The notes below the pieces were generated by a model. That model was not told the DNA's origin, did not search any database, and worked only from the letters and a program-made list of their open reading frames with translations. This document shows, piece by piece, positions 32,539 through 42,055 of a DNA stretch of 64,000 bases. The DNA comes from an uncultured Bacteroidia bacterium (GTDB taxonomy: Bacteria > Bacteroidota > Bacteroidia > Bacteroidales > UBA932): contig CACZZZ010000003.1 of NCBI GenBank assembly GCA_902785825.1, positions 62,001 to 126,000 of the forward strand. The letters are read 5' to 3'. A program made the position numbers and the translations under genes. Numbering within the stretch: position 1 is the first letter of the stretch; every line of letters starts with the position of its first letter.

Positions 32539-35364
32539 TTAAGATAATACTTCTTTAAGGTATTGGCCGGTGACCGAATTCGGATCATCGGCCAATTCTT
32601 CTGGTGTGCCATGGGCGACAATCCTTCCTCCTCCCTGGCCTCCGTCAGGCCCGAGATCGAAGATATAGTCCACGCTCTTGAGAATGTCCAGGTTGTGCTC
32701 GATGATAATCACCGTGTTACCTTGGTCCACAAGCTCCTGCAGGACTTGCAGCAAGACTTTTATGTCCTCAAAATGCAATCCGGTAGTGGGCTCGTCAAGG
32801 ATGTAAAGGGTGTTGCCGGTGGCTTTGCGGAAAAGCTCAGCAGCCAGTTTCATTCTCTGGCTCTCACCTCCCGACAGGGTCACGGCGCTTTGTCCGAGAT
32901 GAATATATCCCAAACCCACATCCACGAGAGCCTTTAGTTTCCTGGCGATTGACGGAATCGGCTTGAAGAACTCATAAGCCTCACTTATAGGCATTTCCAG
33001 CACATCGTTGATGTTCTTCCCTTTATAGTGGACAGCGAGTGTGTCTTCCTTGTACCTCCTGCCCCTGCACTCGTCGCAGACGACGTTGACTGACGGCAGG
33101 AAGTTCATCTCGATGACCTTGATTCCGGCTCCATTGCAAGCCTCGCAGCGTCCTCCAGGCACGTTGAATGAGAATCTTCCGGCCTTAAACCCTCTCACCT
33201 TGGCGTCGGGGGTGTCCTCGAAAAGGTTACGGATGTCGCTCATGACTCCCGTGAAAGTCGCCGGGTTGGATCTCGGGGAGCGCCCGATCGGACTCTGGTC
33301 TATCTCGATCAGCTTGTCGATATTCTTTACGCCTTCTATTGAGCCGTATGGTAGCGGACGGAGCTTGGCCCTGTGGATCTTGTTTTTGAGAATGGGCATC
33401 AGGGTCTCGTTGATCAGCGAGGATTTCCCGCTTCCGCTGACTCCGGCGACTCCGATGAGGCATCCAAGAGGAAAGGTCACGTCAACATTCTTGAGGTTGT
33501 TTCCTTTGGCTCCTGAAAGTCTCAGAGTCAGCCCGTTCCCTTTTCTGCGGGTGGCCGGGACCTCAATCTTCCTGCGTCCCTGAAGATACTCCAGGGTAAG
33601 TGAGTCGCCGAAAACGCAATGGGGGGCGGTCGCCATATCGACCGACGCGGGTATCTTACCTTTCTCCGGGGAATATTCCAACAAGGCTCCCAGAGGGGCG
33701 CTCAAGCAGATTTTTCCTCCCTTCTCGCCAGCTCCCGGACCGACATCCACGAGCCAGTCGGCGCTCATCATAGTCTCCAGGTCATGCTCTACAACCATCA
33801 CCGAGTTGCCCTCGTCCCTGAGTTCTTTCAGGGAGGAGATCAATTTCCGGTTGTCCCTTTGGTGCAGGCCGATGGAAGGCTCATCGAGAATATAAAGCAC
33901 TCCGACCAGTTTTGATCCTATCTGGGTCGCCAGCCGGATTCTCTGGCTCTCACCTCCTGAGAGTGAGCCTGTTGGCCTGTCGAGGGAAAGATAGTCCAAG
34001 CCGACATCCAGCATGAAACGCACCCTGTCGTCGAGCTCTTTGAGGATGTCCCTCGCAATGTTGTTTTCCCTTGCTGACAGTTTTCCGGGAAGAGATGACA
34101 ACCAATCCTTGAGATCCGTCATCTCCATGGAAGCCACCTCCGAGATGGTCTTCCCGTCTATCTTGAAGCAATTGGCGTTCTGGTTGAGACGGGTTCCGTG
34201 GCAAACCGGGCAGACAATCTTGTCATCGATGTCCTCGACCACCCCGTCGAAAGAGACCATCTCCGAAAGATTGCCCTCTCCGATCCTGAACATCTCCTCG
34301 CTTCCGAAGATGATGTGGGAGATCGCCTCGTCGGGAATGGTCGCTATCGGGTCATAGAGCGAGAAATTGTATTTGCGGGCTATGGCCCTGATTATCTCGA
34401 ATTTACGTGTCTCACGAACCTTGCCGAGCGGAACAATGCCACCTTCCGCGATGGACAGGCTCTTGTCAGGAATGATAGAGTCCATGTTGACGTCAACTAT
34501 CATCCCGAGTCCTTTGCAGTGGGGACAATAGCCTTCCGGAGAGTTGAAGGAGAACGAGTGGGGAGCGGGCTCCTGAAGTGAAAGGCCGGAGTCCGGATCC
34601 ACCAAATGCTTGGAGAAATGGCGAGGTTTGTCATCACCGCTCTCGAGCATGGCGATAGATCCCTTTCCGATATTCAAGGCTGTCATCACCGAGTCCCTGA
34701 CCCTCTTGGTGTCTCCCTCCGAGGGCTTGAGCTTGTCCACGACAAGCTCTATGAAGTGGCCTTTATACCGGTCCAGGGCGTCCATCTCGCTGAGGGGGTG
34801 GATCTCCCCGTCAACCCGGATCTCGGTGTAGCCGCGCTTGCGGTATTGGTCGAACAGTTCCCTGTAATGACCTTTCCTGCCCCTGACAAGGGGAGCTAGC
34901 AGGTAGCACTTCTTACCCTTGTACCCGGTCATAATGAGATCGACGATCTGCTCGTCGGTGTACCGTACCATCTCCTTGCCGGTGACGGGGGAGTAGGCCC
35001 TGGAAGCCCTTGCGTACAAGAGGCGCAGGAAATCGAAAATCTCTGTAATCGTTCCGACCGTGGAGCGTGGATTGTTGCCGGTGGTTTTCTGCTCTATGGC
35101 TATGATTGGGCTCAGGCCGTCGATGCTCTCGACCTCAGGCTTCTCCAATATTCCCATGAAATGCTTGGCGTAGGTGGACAAAGTGTCCATGTACCGCCTC
35201 TGGCCCTCGGCGTAAATCGTGTCAAATGCCAGGGAGGACTTTCCGCTTCCGCTCAGTCCGGTCACCACCACAAACTCGTTCCTTGGGATGTCCACGTTGA
35301 CTCCCGCCAAATTGTGAGCCTCCGCCTTGCGTATCTCAATATATTCCTTCTTGTTCTCGCTCAT
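32539..35364 (-). CDS. uvrA: Excinuclease ABC subunit A
   Basis: Damage-recognition ATPase of nucleotide excision repair, 941 residues, full length. Two Walker A motifs (VTGLSGSGKSSLAFDT, VAGVSGSGKSSLINET), two LSGGESQR signatures (about residues 480 and 820) and the zinc-finger cysteines of CPVCHGTRLN, CEACNGAG and CDECRGRRY are visible. Stand-alone, convergent with the kinase gene and divergent from the metallo-hydrolase gene. Confidence 0.97.
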   Translation of the reverse strand: MSENKKEYIEIRKAEAHNLAGVNVDIPRNEFVVVTGLSGSGKSSLAFDTIYAEGQRRYMDTLSTYAKHFMGILEKPEVESIDGLSPIIAIEQKTTGNNPRSTVGTITEIFDFLRLLYARASRAYSPVTGKEMVRYTDEQIVDLIMTGYKGKKCYLLAPLVRGRKGHYRELFDQYRKRGYTEIRVDGEIHPLSEMDALDRYKGHFIELVVDKLKPSEGDTKRVRDSVMTALNIGKGSIAMLESGDDKPRHFSKHLVDPDSGLSLQEPAPHSFSFNSPEGYCPHCKGLGMIVDVNMDSIIPDKSLSIAEGGIVPLGKVRETRKFEIIRAIARKYNFSLYDPIATIPDEAISHIIFGSEEMFRIGEGNLSEMVSFDGVVEDIDDKIVCPVCHGTRLNQNANCFKIDGKTISEVASMEMTDLKDWLSSLPGKLSARENNIARDILKELDDRVRFMLDVGLDYLSLDRPTGSLSGGESQRIRLATQIGSKLVGVLYILDEPSIGLHQRDNRKLISSLKELRDEGNSVMVVEHDLETMMSADWLVDVGPGAGEKGGKICLSAPLGALLEYSPEKGKIPASVDMATAPHCVFGDSLTLEYLQGRRKIEVPATRRKGNGLTLRLSGAKGNNLKNVDVTFPLGCLIGVAGVSGSGKSSLINETLMPILKNKIHRAKLRPLPYGSIEGVKNIDKLIEIDQSPIGRSPRSNPATFTGVMSDIRNLFEDTPDAKVRGFKAGRFSFNVPGGRCEACNGAGIKVIEMNFLPSVNVVCDECRGRRYKEDTLAVHYKGKNINDVLEMPISEAYEFFKPIPSIARKLKALVDVGLGYIHLGQSAVTLSGGESQRMKLAAELFRKATGNTLYILDEPTTGLHFEDIKVLLQVLQELVDQGNTVIIIEHNLDILKSVDYIFDLGPDGGQGGGRIVAHGTPEELADDPNSVTGQYLKEVLS

Positions 35365-35414
35365 TATGCGCGAAGTTAGGTGAATTTTACGATAATTTCA
35401 GTAAATTTGTGGGA

Positions 35415-36110
35415 ATGGATCGTATTAATATCAAGTCTTTTCGTTTCAATCCTTTTCGGGAGAATTGCTATCTCGTCTGGGATCAGGGAAAGGATTGTGC
35501 CATAATAGATCCCGGTTGTTATGAGCCTTCGGAAGTCTCGGACTTGAAAGGGTTCATCGCCGCCGAGGGTTTGACCCCTAAAGCCATCTGGCTGACCCAT
35601 GGCCATTTTGACCATATTTTCGGAGTGGCCGACCTGAGTAGGGAATATTCCGCCCCGGTGTATCTCTCTTCTTTTGACGGGATAACCATCCGGAGCAATA
35701 ATGACCTCACGCTCGGCTTCGGGCTAAGGCGGCCGGACATGTCGTTTGAGACGAGGGAACTGGTTGACGGACAGACTGTCATTCTGAACGCCAGTGAAGA
35801 ATCTCCTTCTTTTCGGGTCATCGCCACCCCGGGCCACACTCCCGGTTGCGTTTGCTTTTACAGCGAACAGGCCAAGGTCCTTTTCAGCGGGGACACCCTT
35901 TTCGCCGGCTCGATAGGGCGGACCGACGTTGATGGGGGAGACTACGACAAGGAGATCGTGAGCATAATGGAGAAGCTTATGGAGCTCCCCGGTGACGTGG
36001 AAGTGTACCCCGGTCACGGTCCGACGACATCAATTGCCGTTGAGAGGACATCCAACCCTTTCCTCCAGCCGTTTAACGAGCCCTGGGAAAGCGAGACAGA
36101 CATTATTTAG
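35415..36110 (+). CDS. Metallo-beta-lactamase-fold hydrolase (glyoxalase II-like)
   Basis: 231 residues with the metal-binding LTHGHFDHIFG near residue 58, ATPGHTPGCVCFY near 135, FSGDTLFAGSIGRTD near 155 and VYPGHGPTTS near 197. These fit small GloB-like thioesterases or related hydrolases. The peptide VILNASEESPS at about residues 122-132, just before ATPGHTPG, comes from a degenerate copy of repeat family B. ATG 35415 is chosen over a GTG six bases upstream. Substrate unknown. Confidence 0.85.
   Translation: MDRINIKSFRFNPFRENCYLVWDQGKDCAIIDPGCYEPSEVSDLKGFIAAEGLTPKAIWLTHGHFDHIFGVADLSREYSAPVYLSSFDGITIRSNNDLTLGFGLRRPDMSFETRELVDGQTVILNASEESPSFRVIATPGHTPGCVCFYSEQAKVLFSGDTLFAGSIGRTDVDGGDYDKEIVSIMEKLMELPGDVEVYPGHGPTTSIAVERTSNPFLQPFNEPWESETDII
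35778..35805 (+). repeat. Degenerate repeat family B copy in the metallo-hydrolase gene
   Basis: TGTCATTCTGAA followed by GAAGAATCTCC, with an extra base and substitutions in the middle compared with the dapF copies. It is in frame and lies just before the second metal motif. Confidence 0.6.
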
Positions 36111-36118
36111 ATAAGAAT

Positions 36119-36742
36119 ATGCACATAGGTATAGCGGGAAATATCGGCAGCGGCAAGACCACTCTGACCCGGATGCTTGCCAAGCATTACGGATGGACTC
36201 CAAAATACGAGTCTGTCACGTACAACCCATATCTTGAGGATTACTATAAAGACATTCCGCGCTGGTCGTACAATCTTGAGACATATTTCCTCGCGCAGCG
36301 CTTCAAAGATGTGCTGGAGATATCCAAAAGCAAGGATGTGATCATCCAGGACAGGACCTTGTATGAGGGAGTCTATATCTTTGTCGCCAACAATTACGCC
36401 ATGGGAAACCTCTCTAAGCGCGACTACGAGACCTACATGGATCTCTTCGGCGTGATGTCCTCCATGGCGGGGATGCCTGATCTGCTGATCTACCTCAAGT
36501 GCTCAATACCCCACCTCGTCGCCCAGATCCAGAAAAGGGGAAGGGATTACGAGCAGACCATAGGGCTCGATTACCTCGCCGGCCTTAATGAGCGGTACGA
36601 CAAATGGATAGCTGAATATAAAGGCAAGGTGCTCACAATCGAGACCGACAATCTCGATTTCGAGAATCGCCCCGAGGATTTCGAATATATCACCGATAAG
36701 ATAGATGCTGGGCTTTACGGCCTTTTCCCGATGGAGAAATAA
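36119..36742 (+). CDS. Deoxynucleoside kinase (first of tandem pair)
   Basis: 207 residues: P-loop GIAGNIGSGKTTLTRML at the start, the substrate-site segment KYESVTYNPYLEDYY, the DRT motif IIQDRTLYEGVYIF and the lid region IQKRGRDYEQTIGLDYL. This is the dNK/dCK-dGK family, which salvages deoxynucleosides to monophosphates in the cytoplasm. It is followed 17 bases later by a close paralogue. Confidence 0.9.
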   Translation: MHIGIAGNIGSGKTTLTRMLAKHYGWTPKYESVTYNPYLEDYYKDIPRWSYNLETYFLAQRFKDVLEISKSKDVIIQDRTLYEGVYIFVANNYAMGNLSKRDYETYMDLFGVMSSMAGMPDLLIYLKCSIPHLVAQIQKRGRDYEQTIGLDYLAGLNERYDKWIAEYKGKVLTIETDNLDFENRPEDFEYITDKIDAGLYGLFPMEK

Positions 36743-36759
36743 TTAAAAATTAATAAGAT

Positions 36760-37395
36760 ATGCATATCGCGATAGCCGGAAATATAGGCAGTGGCAAAAC
36801 TACCCTGACCAAGATGCTGGCCGCCCATTATGGCTGGACACCCAAATTCGAGTCTGTTGACTTCAATCCCTATCTGGCGGATTTCTATGCCGACATGGAA
36901 CGCTGGTCATTCAATCTCCAGATATATTTCCTGAACAAGAGGTTCAAGGACGTGGTTGACATTTCCCGTTGCGACGACGTGATCATCCAGGACAGGACGA
37001 TCTATGAGGACGCCAGGATTTTCGCTCCCAACCTCCACTCGATGGGGCTCATGAGCACCAGGGATTTCGAGAATTATTCCGACCTCTTCGATTTGATGAT
37101 GTCGCTTGTCAGCAAGCCGGACCTGCTGATTTATCTCCGTTCCTCGATTCCCAATCTCGTCGCCCAGATCCAGAAAAGGGGCAGGGACTATGAGAGCAGC
37201 ATCAGGATCGACTACCTGACCGGCCTTAACAAGCGTTACGAGGACTGGATCAAGGAATATGACGGTCACCTGCTGATCATCAATGTTGACGAGATCAAGT
37301 TCGAGAATCGTCCGGAGGACTTCCAGATCATTACGGACAGGATTGATGCCGAGCTCTTCGGCCTTTTCCCTGAAGTGCATCCCGTGGATGAGTAG
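36760..37395 (+). CDS. Deoxynucleoside kinase (second of tandem pair)
   Basis: 211 residues, clearly a duplicate of the gene before it: same P-loop (IAGNIGSGKTTLTKML), IIQDRTIYEDARIF and IQKRGRDYESSIRIDYLTGL. Differences cluster in the substrate-facing segment (FESVDFNPYLADFYADMERW versus YESVTYNPYLEDYYKDIPRW), so the two may prefer different bases or form a heterodimer. Its end overlaps the GH53 gene by eight bases. Confidence 0.9.
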   Translation: MHIAIAGNIGSGKTTLTKMLAAHYGWTPKFESVDFNPYLADFYADMERWSFNLQIYFLNKRFKDVVDISRCDDVIIQDRTIYEDARIFAPNLHSMGLMSTRDFENYSDLFDLMMSLVSKPDLLIYLRSSIPNLVAQIQKRGRDYESSIRIDYLTGLNKRYEDWIKEYDGHLLIINVDEIKFENRPEDFQIITDRIDAELFGLFPEVHPVDE

Positions 37396-38533
37396 CAAAC
37401 TCGCATATTTTCTCCTTTCCTTCGCACTCGTGGTTTTGACTGGCTGCGGTTGCGATGGAGATCCGGATCCCATCGAACCCGATGAGCCTGTGGCCCCTGT
37501 CACTGACGTCTCTTTCGCCAGAGGCGCTGACATCAGTTGGGCCTCTGAGATGGAATCGGAAGGGATCACATTCAAAGATGATAAGGGTGGCCAGGGAATC
37601 TTCCAGGTTCTAAAGAACTTGGGAATGAATTCGATCCGCCTGCGGGTGTGGGTCGATCCCATCGGCGGGACCTCGTGGAGCGGACAGGCTGATGTTGTGA
37701 ATATGGCCAAAAGAGCCAAGGATGAGGGTCTGGCTGTGATGATTGACTTTCACTACAGCGACATATTCGCTGATCCGGGACGTCAGACGATCCCTGCGGC
37801 TTGGGGCTCTTATTCGGGAGATGTCAGCAAGGTCGCTTCGGCCATCTCTTCACACACTCTCACGGTTCTGAACACACTGAAATCCGCTGGAGTGACCCCC
37901 GCCTGGGTCCAGGTTGGCAACGAGACCAACAACGGTATGGTCTGGCCGGCAGGTAAGATAGACTGGGAGAGCAAGAGCGGCCCTGCTCGTTATTCTGGTT
38001 ACGTCCAGGTTAGTAATGCTGGCTATAACGCTGTGAAACAAGTGTTTCCGAATACTCCTGTCATCGTCCACATCGCCAACGCCTATAGTGCCGGTGACTA
38101 TGACGGATGGTTTTTCAAGGAGTTCAAAGAGGCCGGAGGCAAGTTCGACATAATAGGCCTCTCCCATTATCCCATGGGTGTCTCCGGAAAGACATGGAGC
38201 CAGGTGAACACCCAGGCCGTGTCGAGCATAAAGACGCTGGCCTCCAAACAGGGTCTCAAGGTCATGATATGTGAGGTCGGTGTAAAGCCTTCTTCCTCTG
38301 ATGCCGCGACCTGCATGAAAGACTTTGTGAATTCAGTCAAATCGCTTGGAAATAATGTCTGTGCCGGTGTGTTCTACTGGGAGCCAGAAGTTGACGGCAA
38401 GTGGAAACCGGCCATTTACAGCAAGTCCGGTCTTGTCTGCAGTGGCTGGAGCGCCTATGACATGGGAGCGTTTTCCAGTTCAGGAACGACTTTCTCTCCT
38501 GTCAAGAGTATTCTCAGTGGTTTCGCTGAATGA
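37388..38533 (+). CDS. GH53 arabinogalactan endo-beta-1,4-galactanase lipoprotein
   Basis: About 381 residues from ATG 37388, which gives a lipoprotein signal (KLAYFLLSFALVVLTGCGC); an ATG further upstream inside the kinase gene does not. The catalytic domain has GADISWASEMESEG, SIRLRVWVDP, IDFHYSDIFADPG, the acid/base glutamate in VQVGNETNNGMVWPAG near residue 180 and a nucleophile candidate in MICEVGVKP. GH53 enzymes cut beta-1,4-galactan side chains of pectin at the cell surface. No SusCD pair or other glycosidase is nearby, which is unusual. Confidence 0.88.
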   Translation: MSSKLAYFLLSFALVVLTGCGCDGDPDPIEPDEPVAPVTDVSFARGADISWASEMESEGITFKDDKGGQGIFQVLKNLGMNSIRLRVWVDPIGGTSWSGQADVVNMAKRAKDEGLAVMIDFHYSDIFADPGRQTIPAAWGSYSGDVSKVASAISSHTLTVLNTLKSAGVTPAWVQVGNETNNGMVWPAGKIDWESKSGPARYSGYVQVSNAGYNAVKQVFPNTPVIVHIANAYSAGDYDGWFFKEFKEAGGKFDIIGLSHYPMGVSGKTWSQVNTQAVSSIKTLASKQGLKVMICEVGVKPSSSDAATCMKDFVNSVKSLGNNVCAGVFYWEPEVDGKWKPAIYSKSGLVCSGWSAYDMGAFSSSGTTFSPVKSILSGFAE

Positions 38534-38563
38534 TTTTTTGACGAACTTTAACAATTATCAAAT

Positions 38564-39712
38564 ATGAAAAAGAACATCATTTATCTTGTCGCGGCCATAT
38601 TGCCGCTCCTTTTCGCCTCATGTGACCAAAAACACACGGTCACTGGTCATTTCAAAGATTTGCCAGGAGATTCGTTGCTCGTTGAGGTGCTTGACGTTTT
38701 TAACATGAGGAAGCCCTTGTCCTCGATGACTATTCCAGCGAAGGACGGAAAATTCTCATTTGATTTGGATGAGCCTGAAGTTCGCGGAATATTGATTTAC
38801 CTTCCGGACGACGAGAGAGGCCAGCAGTACGGCACGACATCTTTTATCCACGCTCCCGGTGAGTACGCCAAGATCAGCGGTACTCTTGACAAGCCCGTTT
38901 TCACTGGCAGTAAATTCTATAAAGACAGGCATCGTTATGATGCCATGTGCGCCGAAGACCTTGCCAAACTGGACGCTCTTGGTGAAGAGTATCGCGCTGC
39001 TGTAGGCGACAGTAATCAGGAGAAGGCCGACTCTTTGGCTGAGGTGTTCAATGACATTAACGAGCATATCAACGACATTGCTAAAGATTTTATCAAGGCA
39101 AATCCATCAAGCCTGTATTCCGCGGTTATTATCAATAAGACTGTTGGCGAGGATGGTAAAGACGCTCTTGAGCTTCTCAAACTCATCCCTGATGAGATCA
39201 AGAATGGACCTCTCAAGCCTATAATCGACCAGACTGAGCAGAGAGCCACCCAGGCATTTCAGAGGGCTGAGGCCGCCGAGAAGGTCAAGGACAACATGGC
39301 CGCTCCTGACTTCACTCTCAAGAACGAGAAGGGCGAGGATTTCACCCTGTCTTCTCTCTACAACCAGGGCAAGTACATCGTCCTCGACTTCTGGGGCGAG
39401 TGGTGCTACTGGTGCAAGAAGGGTATTCCGGACATGAAACAGCTCTACAAAGACGCTAAAGGCAAGATCGAGATCCTGAGCATCGACTGCAGGGACACGG
39501 AAGAGGTCTGGAAAAAAGCCATCAAAGAGCATGAGCTCCCTTGGCTCCATGTGTATAATCCTGGAGATGAGAAGGTTGATGTCTCTAAGACCTATGCCAT
39601 CCAGGGTTATCCCACAAAGATAATCCTCAACCCGGATGGTACTATCAATAAGACCGTCGTGGGTGAGGATCCTGAGTTCTACGACTATGTGAAGTCGTTG
39701 ATCGAGAAATAA
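38564..39712 (+). CDS. TlpA-like thiol-disulfide lipoprotein with DUF4369 N-domain
   Basis: 382 residues. Lipobox LLFASCDQK, an N-terminal beta-rich DUF4369-like domain (VTGHFKDLPGDSLLVEVLD to about residue 110), a helical linker, and from about residue 240 a thioredoxin domain (APDFTLKNEKGEDFTLSSL, active site WGEWCYWCKKG, cis-proline in IQGYPTKIILN). The CYWC pair is an uncommon redox dipeptide. These periplasm-facing proteins of Bacteroidota are membrane-tethered oxidoreductases with unknown partners. Confidence 0.88.
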   Translation: MKKNIIYLVAAILPLLFASCDQKHTVTGHFKDLPGDSLLVEVLDVFNMRKPLSSMTIPAKDGKFSFDLDEPEVRGILIYLPDDERGQQYGTTSFIHAPGEYAKISGTLDKPVFTGSKFYKDRHRYDAMCAEDLAKLDALGEEYRAAVGDSNQEKADSLAEVFNDINEHINDIAKDFIKANPSSLYSAVIINKTVGEDGKDALELLKLIPDEIKNGPLKPIIDQTEQRATQAFQRAEAAEKVKDNMAAPDFTLKNEKGEDFTLSSLYNQGKYIVLDFWGEWCYWCKKGIPDMKQLYKDAKGKIEILSIDCRDTEEVWKKAIKEHELPWLHVYNPGDEKVDVSKTYAIQGYPTKIILNPDGTINKTVVGEDPEFYDYVKSLIEK

Positions 39713-39727
39713 TAATCAGGTAATAAA

Positions 39728-41992
39728 TTACCCTATCACAGCCCCGTTGGAGATCCCTTCAGCGGGGCTTACAAGTCTCATCTTGCCGTCAGGTTGCTTG
39801 GCCATCAGGATCATTCCCTTGGACTCGATGCCGCGGATCATTCTCGGCTTCAGGTTGGCCAGAATGCAAATCTGCTTTCCGAGCATGTCCTCGGGGGAAT
39901 AGTATTCGGCTATTCCGGAGACGATGGTCCTTTGGTCGATTCCTGTGTCGATCGTGAGTTTGAGGAGCTTGTCGGTCTTCGGAACCCGCTCAGCTTCAAG
40001 GACTTTTGCGACACGGATGTCCATCGCTCCGAACTCATCGAACGTCACTTCTGGTTTCTGCTCCTCGACTTTGGCAGGGGTGGCCTGCTGGGCGGCAGCG
40101 GCAGCCGCGGCAGCCTCATTAGCCTCCTTGGTGGCGTTCAGTTTGGCGATCTGGGCGTCGATGACGCTGTCCTCGATCTTGCTGAACAGCAAGACCGCCT
40201 CACCAAGCTCATGTCCAACCGGCAGGATGTCTCCCCGACCCAGGTCGTCCCAAGTCAGCACCGGGGCATCGACTGTGATGGCCGGAGCAGGCGTCGAGCT
40301 TAGGCCGTACTCAGCCGCAGCGAAGCGAGAATGGACGCGGCCGGGCTCGAGCGCCTGCTCGGCATTGAGAGTATGCAGCGCGCGGCTTTCACCGGGCTTG
40401 AAGAAGTTCACCGTTGGCTCACCCTCGCCGGCCCTGTGATCGAATCCGGCGTTCAGGCCGACCTTCAGGATTCCCCTCAGCTTCTCAGCGGAGAACGGAG
40501 TGAAAGGCTCGAAGGCGATAGCGAGATTGGCGCAAATCTGAAGCGAGGTGTAAAGGATCGATGCGGTCCTGTCCATGTCAGTCTTCGCGACCTTCCAAGG
40601 CTCGGTGTCGGAAATGTATTTGTTTCCGATTCGGGCTATGCTCATGGCATCCTTAAGAGCCTCCCTGAAATGGAAACCCTCAAGGTTGGCCTCAAGGCTG
40701 CGACGAAGCTCTGGAATCTGACCAAGAGTCTCGGCATCAATGGCTTCCGGCTTCAAGTTAGCGGGGACTTTGCCCTCGAAATATTTCTGGGTCAGGACAA
40801 CCGCCCTGTTGACGAAATTGCCCAGGATGGCCACCAACTCACTGTTGTTTCTCTGCTGGAAATCCTTCCAGGTGAAGTCGTTATCCTTGGTCTCGGGAGC
40901 GTTGGCGCAAAGCACGTAGCGAAGCGTGTCCTCCTGACCGGGGAACTCATCGACATATTCATTGAGCCATACCGCCCAGTTGCGGGAGGTAGAGATCTTG
41001 TCGCTCTCAAGGTTGAGGAACTCATTTGAAGGGACATTGTCCGGAAGGATGTAACCTTCACGGGCCTTCAGCATTGAAGGGAAGACTATGCAGTGGAAGA
41101 CGATGTTGTCCTTGCCGATGAAATGGATGAGACGGGTGTCCTCGCTCTTCCACCATTTCTCCCAACTTTGCGGCAGAAGTTCCTGAGTGTTGGAAATATA
41201 GCCTATCGGAGCGTCAAACCAGACATAAAGGACCTTGCCTTCAGCTCCTTCGACCGGCACGGGAACTCCCCAGTCAAGGTCGCGGCTGACAGCCCTGGGC
41301 TGAAGCCCGCCGTCCAGCCAGGACTTGCACTGGCCATAGACATTGCTCCTCCACTCTTTGTGGTTCTCGAGGATCCAGTCCCGCAGCCAAGGCTCGTACT
41401 GGTCCAGAGGAAGATACCAGTGGGTGGTCTTTTTCTTAATAGGCTCAGCGCCGCTGAGCTTGGACTTGGGGTTCAGGAGCTCTTCAGGGCTGAGGGTGCT
41501 TCCGCACTTCTCGCACTGGTCCCCGTATGCGTTCGGGTTGCCGCACTTGGGGCAGGTCCCGACTATGTACCTGTCGGCCAGGAAGGTCTTCGCCTCGGGG
41601 TCGTAGTATTGCTCGCTCTCCTTTGTGATGAACTTTCCCTTGTCGTACAGCTCACGGAAGAACTCGGAGGCGTTCTTGTGGTGGACGGCTGAGGTGGTCC
41701 GGGAATATATGTCGAAATTGATCCCGAGCCTCATGAAAGAGTCCTTTATGATGCCATGGTACTTGTCCACGATGTCCTGCGGGGTGACCCCGTTGGCCCT
41801 CGCCTTGATTGTGATCGGCACTCCGTGCTCGTCGGAGCCGCAGATGAACAGGATGTCTTCGCCCCTCATCCTCTTATACCTCACGAATATGTCAGCTGGC
41901 ACATAGACTCCGGCCAAGTGGCCGATGTGCACGGGGCCGTTAGCGTACGGCAGCGCGCATGTCACAAGAGTTCTCTTGAAATTCTTCTCCAT
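39728..41992 (-). CDS. metG: Methionyl-tRNA synthetase with repeat-derived insert
   Basis: 754 residues. HIGH-type motif ([13 protein letters not shown]), zinc knuckle [22 protein letters not shown]-type KISTSRNW, anticodon-binding helical domain, and a C-terminal Trbp111-like tRNA-binding domain ([20 protein letters not shown]). Family members of this architecture are usually nearer 680 residues. The excess is an insertion of about 60 residues (about 510-575) that includes [19 protein letters not shown], encoded by repeat family C, and a poly-alanine linker before the C-terminal domain. Catalytic parts are intact, so it should be functional. Confidence 0.95.
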   Translation of the reverse strand: MEKNFKRTLVTCALPYANGPVHIGHLAGVYVPADIFVRYKRMRGEDILFICGSDEHGVPITIKARANGVTPQDIVDKYHGIIKDSFMRLGINFDIYSRTTSAVHHKNASEFFRELYDKGKFITKESEQYYDPEAKTFLADRYIVGTCPKCGNPNAYGDQCEKCGSTLSPEELLNPKSKLSGAEPIKKKTTHWYLPLDQYEPWLRDWILENHKEWRSNVYGQCKSWLDGGLQPRAVSRDLDWGVPVPVEGAEGKVLYVWFDAPIGYISNTQELLPQSWEKWWKSEDTRLIHFIGKDNIVFHCIVFPSMLKAREGYILPDNVPSNEFLNLESDKISTSRNWAVWLNEYVDEFPGQEDTLRYVLCANAPETKDNDFTWKDFQQRNNSELVAILGNFVNRAVVLTQKYFEGKVPANLKPEAIDAETLGQIPELRRSLEANLEGFHFREALKDAMSIARIGNKYISDTEPWKVAKTDMDRTASILYTSLQICANLAIAFEPFTPFSAEKLRGILKVGLNAGFDHRAGEGEPTVNFFKPGESRALHTLNAEQALEPGRVHSRFAAAEYGLSSTPAPAITVDAPVLTWDDLGRGDILPVGHELGEAVLLFSKIEDSVIDAQIAKLNATKEANEAAAAAAAAQQATPAKVEEQKPEVTFDEFGAMDIRVAKVLEAERVPKTDKLLKLTIDTGIDQRTIVSGIAEYYSPEDMLGKQICILANLKPRMIRGIESKGMILMAKQPDGKMRLVSPAEGISNGAVIG
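40281..40356 (-). repeat. Dispersed repeat family C in metG
   Basis: About 76 bases, read in frame on the minus strand as [24 protein letters not shown], nearly identical to the dnaG copy at 42656-42738. It lies in the segment joining the anticodon-binding domain to the C-terminal domain. Confidence 0.9.
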
Positions 41993-42055
41993 TTACCTAA
42001 TTATCTGAAAATATGTATAAATCAAATTCAAGTCGCGAAAATAGCGAATTCCTTT

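Noticed and set aside
40080..40135. GCGGCAGC-type simple repeat as a slippage site
   Set aside because: It encodes the poly-alanine linker of metG and is short; no frame break is seen.
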